Of a stretch of DNA of 9,279 nt, positions 6,024 through 9,279 are shown one piece after another. Every line of letters begins with the position of its first letter. Position 1 is the stretch's first letter. The translations under genes were made by a program, and so were the position numbers. The notes under the pieces are model-generated. The model ran no database searches and had not been told where the DNA came from. It saw only the letters and a list, made by a program, of their open reading frames with translations. The stretch comes from an uncultured Bacillota bacterium. GTDB taxonomy: Bacteria; Bacillota; Clostridia; Peptostreptococcales; Anaerovoracaceae. Location of the stretch: assembly GCA_946631075.1 (NCBI GenBank), contig CAMOZS010000056.1:1-9279 (forward strand), in the 5' to 3' direction.

Positions 6024-7739
6024 CTACTGGATCCGGATGGTGAGGGTCAGGGTCTTTACCGTTTTATAGTATTTACTGGTCTGGCCCGCCGTCACCTTCA
6101 CCTTGACTTTGTATGTCCCGGCTCTTGTTCCCTTTTTTACGGTAATCTTGCCGTTCTTTGCATTGACTGTAAATGCCTTCTTACCGCTTGCCTTCTTATA
6201 GGTCAGCCTGCCTTTGGCCCCGGAGACCCTGACCGGAGACTTGATGGAGGAGTTGGCCTTTTTTACTTTCGCCGCGCTAAGATCGATCGGGCTTGCCTTT
6301 GCCTGCAGCTTCAGCATCTGGAACTTCTTCCCGGTCCTGCTGTACCAGCCGGGGTACTTCTTGCTGTAGTCCTTCACCAGCACTTTAACGGAAGGCGCTT
6401 TCGCAGACTTGCCGTTCAGCAGCTTTGTTCTCTTCCAGCCTTTGCCCGGGATTGCCGCGGTCGGAAACGATGCTCCGCTTCCCAGAGCGATCCTGTTCAG
6501 GGCGATGCATCCTCTGAACATATCTTCATCCCCCGGCTCCGCCTTGTCTCTACTCAGCTTCTTCGTATTAAAGGAAGAAATATCAAGGCTTGTCAGAGCG
6601 GAGCAGCCAAGGAACATATTTCTCATACTCTTGATATTCCGTGTGTCGAAATTGGACAGGTCCAGTTTTCTGAGAGAAGAGCATCCATAGAACATCCCGG
6701 TCAGCCACCTTGCTTTTCTCGTATCGAATCCGGATACATCAATGGACCTCAAAGAGGAGCAGCATTGGAACATACCATCAATATAGAGTGCATTGCTGGT
6801 ATCGAAGCCGGATACATCGATCCCGGTCAGCTTGCGGCAGCCATAGAACATCGACTGCATATCGGCCGCCTTGCTGGTATCGAAGCCGGATACATCGACG
6901 GTTTTCAGGGAAGCGCAGCTCTCGAACATGTTACAGAGCATCTCGCCGTTTGATGTGTCAAAACCGGATACATCGATCTTGTCCAGCAGGGCACAATTAG
7001 AAAACATATAGGCGAAATTCTCTACCTTGCTGGTATCGAAGCCGGATACATCCAGAGACCGCAGTTTCTCACATTCCTTGAACATCTCGTCCATATCCGT
7101 TACCTGACTGGTGTCAAACCCTGATACATCCAACGTTTTCAGACGCTGACAACCGGAGAACATGCACCCCATGATCGTCACCTGACTGGTGTCAAAGCTG
7201 GATAGATCTACCGTCTCTAATGCATGGCACTCTCTGAACATACAGTCCATATTTGTCACATTCCTGGTGTCAAAGCCGGACAGGTCCAGCTCTTTGATCT
7301 TCTCGCAAAATGAGAACATCAGGCTCATGTCTGTTACCTGACTGGTGTCAAGACCTGTCAGGTCTGCGCTTTCCATATTACATCCCGAGAAAAGTTCTTT
7401 CGCCGTTCCTTGCACGTGAACCGTTCCCAGGATTTTGACGCTTTTGATTTTGTCCATGTAATCTGCCCAGGTCCATGGAAACTCTGTCTCTGAACCATCT
7501 GTCTCCGGATCGATCATCGCCGGGTCGAGCATAGTATATTCCCGGCCTTCCTCTCCAATCAGCACTTCACCTTCACTCGTAAGTCTCCACGGAACTCCGC
7601 GGCAGATGCCGGAATCATCCTCATCTGCATAGATCGTCTTCACATCGACGATTCCCGTGATCAGGATCGCCACAGCAAGAAGAAGCGCTATCTTCAGGAT
7701 CCTATAGCCGAATCGTGTTTCATCTCTGACAATGTTCAT
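6024..7739 (-). CDS. Exported BspA-like surface protein with DUF285-type repeats
   Basis: A 571-residue exported protein. A basic N-terminus leads into a hydrophobic segment at about 14-33, with likely signal-peptidase cleavage after IYA (36-38). A pre-repeat region (about 39-124) precedes ten back-to-back 26-residue units (125-384) and a longer eleventh one. Each unit follows LDVSGFDTSxVxxMxxMF, then xxCxxLxx. This is the DUF285/BspA-like pattern known from surface proteins of mycoplasmas, lactobacilli and clostridia. Every unit has a Cys at the same place, predicting a cysteine ladder; several have extra Cys residues. The C-terminus (about 478-571) is a Lys-rich, beta-strand-like domain ending in TLTLTIRIQ. 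No LPXTG motif is seen. AGGAGG eight bases before ATG 7739 fixes the start. It is the last gene of a minus-strand run, 46 bases after the 34-aa ORF. Role probably adhesion or recognition; ligand unknown. Confidence 0.88.
   Translation of the reverse strand: MNIVRDETRFGYRILKIALLLAVAILITGIVDVKTIYADEDDSGICRGVPWRLTSEGEVLIGEEGREYTMLDPAMIDPETDGSETEFPWTWADYMDKIKSVKILGTVHVQGTAKELFSGCNMESADLTGLDTSQVTDMSLMFSFCEKIKELDLSGFDTRNVTNMDCMFRECHALETVDLSSFDTSQVTIMGCMFSGCQRLKTLDVSGFDTSQVTDMDEMFKECEKLRSLDVSGFDTSKVENFAYMFSNCALLDKIDVSGFDTSNGEMLCNMFESCASLKTVDVSGFDTSKAADMQSMFYGCRKLTGIDVSGFDTSNALYIDGMFQCCSSLRSIDVSGFDTRKARWLTGMFYGCSSLRKLDLSNFDTRNIKSMRNMFLGCSALTSLDISSFNTKKLSRDKAEPGDEDMFRGCIALNRIALGSGASFPTAAIPGKGWKRTKLLNGKSAKAPSVKVLVKDYSKKYPGWYSRTGKKFQMLKLQAKASPIDLSAAKVKKANSSIKSPVRVSGAKGRLTYKKASGKKAFTVNAKNGKITVKKGTRAGTYKVKVKVTAGQTSKYYKTVKTLTLTIRIQ
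6510..7367 (-). repeat. 78-bp coding tandem repeats of the DUF285 protein
   Basis: This covers the codons for residues 125-410. Ten units keep an exact 78-bp period with no indel; an eleventh carries about eight extra residues (SRDKAEPGDED) before its MF-x-x-C. The best-conserved DNA encodes DVSGFDTS and recurs almost unchanged in the central units, which suggests recent unit duplication or gene conversion and possible copy-number variation. Confidence 0.85.
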
Positions 7740-7747
7740 TTCAGTTT

Positions 7748-7753
7748 CCTCCT
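7748..7753 (-). promoter_or_regulatory. Ribosome binding site of the DUF285 protein
   Basis: AGGAGG is followed by AAACTGAA and then ATG 7739. This is a strong site at ideal eight-base spacing. No convincing promoter is seen in the 46-base gap upstream, which supports transcription from farther upstream. Confidence 0.8.
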
Positions 7754-7785
7754 GACTTGAGCTTTTATTAAAGTGACATGGCTCT

Positions 7786-7890
7786 CTACCAGATCACATC
7801 AGAGCTCTGATACAGGTCTTCATCGGTTTCGATCGCTTTCCGGAAAAGCTCCATATCGATCCTGGTGACGACGCTGTTTGTGTATTCCAT
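7786..7890 (-). CDS. 34-residue microprotein of unknown function
   Basis: A short ORF beginning MEYTNSVVTRIDMELFRK and ending in a hydrophobic DVIW before TAG. Support: ATG 7890 lies four bases after the stop of the 253-aa gene, a GGAGG (7900-7904) sits nine bases upstream, and codon choice resembles the neighbours. It is acidic, with no membrane segment and no cysteine; residues about 10-25 could form an amphipathic helix. I recognise no family. It could be a genuine small protein, a translational-coupling device between its neighbours, or the start of a gene truncated by a stop; no continuation is seen after the stop in any frame. Confidence 0.55.
   Translation of the reverse strand: MEYTNSVVTRIDMELFRKAIETDEDLYQSSDVIW
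7798..7811. repeat. Perfect 14-bp palindrome
   Basis: ATCAGAGCTCTGAT lies in the 3' end of the 34-aa ORF, 59 bases upstream of the DUF285 gene start. It could be an operator or a small hairpin. A palindrome of this size is roughly expected by chance once in a window this long, so only its position makes it notable. Confidence 0.3.
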
Positions 7891-7894
7891 GGCC

Positions 7895-8656
7895 TCACGC
7901 CTCCGTCTGCTGCTTGTTTCTTCTTACCCTGAAGCAGCACAGTTCCCCGTACTCATCACTTCCTCTGACTTCCAGGATCTTCACGGTCCCCGTTTCCGTT
8001 TCGGCCAGCATCTCGAAAGTCTCAAATTCGTCTTCGCCGCTTTCGATACTGCCGCTTCGGGTGCGGACCGATTGGATCCTTCCTTCAGGAGCTCGCAATT
8101 CTTCTGCAAAGGCTGGTGCGCCCATCCTGCCGCCTAGATTCGTGATCAGCTCCAGTTCAGTCCCGCTGTCCAATACTATCCTGTTCTGACCTGCTGAGAT
8201 GACCTCTCTTCCTTCGAGGACTTCCTTCAGTTTCCTCAGGTCACCCTGATAGATGATCTCTTCGGCTTCTTCGGTCCCCGTCTCTCCTTCTGAACAGCGG
8301 ACCTCCCAGCGGCTGATCCCGTTCTCCTCATCCTGCCTTTTGGAGATCGTGTAGTCTCCCTGGCCGAATCCTCCTGCCCATTCAAACAGATACAGGGGAA
8401 GCTCCAGTCTGGATACCGGATCTTCCCCGTCCTGTACAGTCACTTCACAGTCAAACGCGCTCGAGAAAAAATATCTGCGAACGCTCCTCTGAATCGCGCC
8501 TGCTTCCAGCAGCATGTCCAGCCTTTGCACGAAATTATCCCATTCCGGACCATCGAAGAGAAAGAGTTCTCCAGGGTTCAGGCCCTTGGTTATGACCAGC
8601 TGTTCCGGCATTTTGCCTTCTATGATAAGGTCCTGTTGTTCAAAGCTTGCTTTCAT
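7895..8656 (-). CDS. Unrecognised 253-residue soluble protein
   Basis: I do not recognise a family. The protein begins MKASFEQQDLIIEGKMPEQL and is acidic, Glu-rich and without signal peptide or membrane segment, so probably cytoplasmic. An N-terminal part (about 1-100) contains FDGPEWDNFVQRLDMLLEAG and an aromatic stretch LPLYLFEWAGGFGQGDY. The C-terminal half is rich in short beta-like segments (RIVLDSGTELELITNL, GTVKILEVRG) and ends in basic VRRNKQQTEA. ATG 8656 is preferred, four bases after the hydrolase stop. An in-frame ATG at 8677 would overlap the hydrolase by 17 bases and add seven residues. An AAGGA lies about 12 bases upstream of 8656. The 4-nt gaps on both sides suggest translational coupling with the hydrolase and the microprotein. 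It looks like a complete, intact gene. Confidence 0.75.
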   Translation of the reverse strand: MKASFEQQDLIIEGKMPEQLVITKGLNPGELFLFDGPEWDNFVQRLDMLLEAGAIQRSVRRYFFSSAFDCEVTVQDGEDPVSRLELPLYLFEWAGGFGQGDYTISKRQDEENGISRWEVRCSEGETGTEEAEEIIYQGDLRKLKEVLEGREVISAGQNRIVLDSGTELELITNLGGRMGAPAFAEELRAPEGRIQSVRTRSGSIESGEDEFETFEMLAETETGTVKILEVRGSDEYGELCCFRVRRNKQQTEA

Positions 8657-8660
8657 AACT

Positions 8661-9279
8661 TCAATCTTCCTTCTCATCCAATGTGAAATAGCCGGGCAGG
8701 TTCAGAAAGGTCTCCATGTGGTCTGTGAAATGATGGTCCGCGTCCTGGATCACTTCGATCGTCACGTCCGGAAACTGAACAGGCAGCATGAACATCGCGT
8801 TCATATAGGAGGGATCGTTTTCCCCATAAACGAAAGTTACCTTTCCTGGAAAAGACTCCAGCCCGTGCACGATGTAGGGCCAGTAATTCTCCTTCACCGG
8901 CATGTTCACCAAAACCAGCTCCCTGAAAATATCCGCGTATTTGTATGCGTAGAAGGCCGCCATCAGTGCTCCGTTGGAATGGCCAAGATAGTTGACCTTC
9001 TTTCCCGGGTCGGCGCCGGATTCGGCAAAGTATTGCCTGATGACCTCTGCCCCATCCCCCAGGCTGTCCGATCCATCGAAGGGGTTGGAGCTGACGATGA
9101 CAGTCCTCCCATGCTGCTCACACTGGATCGTGGCCATCCTCAGGTATTTGTCCTGGTAACCGTAAATGCTGCCGTTCTGGCCCACCTTGATAAAGAGGAT
9201 CGGATCGCCCAGGTCGCGGAGCCCTTTGAAGCCGTATTCTATTTCCACTGGCTCGAGCTGGCGCCGGCTGTGATATTTG
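8661..9279 (-). CDS. Alpha/beta hydrolase, C-terminal part (5' end beyond the window)
   Basis: At least 205 residues of a probably cytoplasmic serine hydrolase. The nucleophile elbow GHSNGA (Gly-x-Ser-x-Gly; Ser codon 8976-8978) follows a beta strand KVNYL. Farther on, FVYGENDPSY supplies the likely acid residue and DADHHF the likely catalytic His, giving the Ser-Asp-His order of the fold. Only a short segment separates the elbow from the Asp, so there is little or no lid domain. The first candidate start is GTG 9248, but it has no ribosome binding site, and the frame stays open to base 9279 (KYHSRRQLEP). The real start is therefore probably outside the window. The stop is four bases before the next gene. 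Substrate (ester, lipid, peptide or other) cannot be inferred; a family-level call only. Confidence 0.8.
   Translation of the reverse strand, partial: KYHSRRQLEPVEIEYGFKGLRDLGDPILFIKVGQNGSIYGYQDKYLRMATIQCEQHGRTVIVSSNPFDGSDSLGDGAEVIRQYFAESGADPGKKVNYLGHSNGALMAAFYAYKYADIFRELVLVNMPVKENYWPYIVHGLESFPGKVTFVYGENDPSYMNAMFMLPVQFPDVTIEVIQDADHHFTDHMETFLNLPGYFTLDEKED

Noticed and set aside
5993..6026. Intrinsic terminator after the DUF285 gene
   Set aside because: A T-run follows the stop on the minus strand, but only a three-pair stem (CCA/TGG) precedes it, too weak to call.

Overview
The window looks like chromosomal DNA from an anaerobic Clostridia-type member of the Bacillota. The evidence is Gram-positive style GGAGG ribosome binding sites, a clostridial-type long glutamyl-tRNA synthetase, an iron-dependent butanol-dehydrogenase-type alcohol dehydrogenase, and two secreted BspA-like leucine-rich-repeat proteins ending in Ig/FN3-like modules. 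The genus cannot be fixed from this sequence. Core genes use GC-rich codons, while the spacer at 173-450 is strongly AT-rich.

Layout. (1) 1-172, minus strand: the first 57 codons of an NCS1-family nucleobase/cation symporter, running off the left edge. (2) 173-598: a divergent regulatory spacer. Its left part is AT-rich with a duplicated T-rich motif. Its right part (about 450-560) is GC-richer, with a cre-like palindrome and a stem-forming inverted repeat ahead of a plausible promoter. (3) 599-3587, plus strand: an iron alcohol dehydrogenase and a glutamyl-tRNA synthetase separated by one base, closed by a strong intrinsic terminator at 3596-3625. (4) 3658-5910, minus strand: a large secreted LRR_5 (BspA/TpLRR) protein with Cys/His motifs, an Ig-like domain and an FN3-like domain. 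It has its own well-formed promoter, embedded in a 10-bp inverted repeat. (5) 6024-9279, minus strand: a four-gene run in the order alpha/beta hydrolase (enters from the right edge), an unrecognised 253-aa soluble protein, a 34-aa microprotein, and a second exported BspA-like protein of the DUF285 type with ten 26-residue repeats.

How the genes relate. The ADH and gltX pair is probably co-transcribed and translationally coupled, but no metabolic link is evident. The two repeat proteins are probably cell-surface or secreted adhesion/recognition factors. They belong to different repeat families but have the same plan: signal sequence, repeats, then a Lys-rich beta domain, with no LPXTG motif. 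The three genes upstream of the DUF285 protein are tightly packed, with gaps of 4, 4 and 46 nt, so they probably form one transcription unit with it. What that unit does is unknown and is the least explained part of the window. No CRISPR array, tRNA, rRNA, transposase or obvious phage gene was seen.
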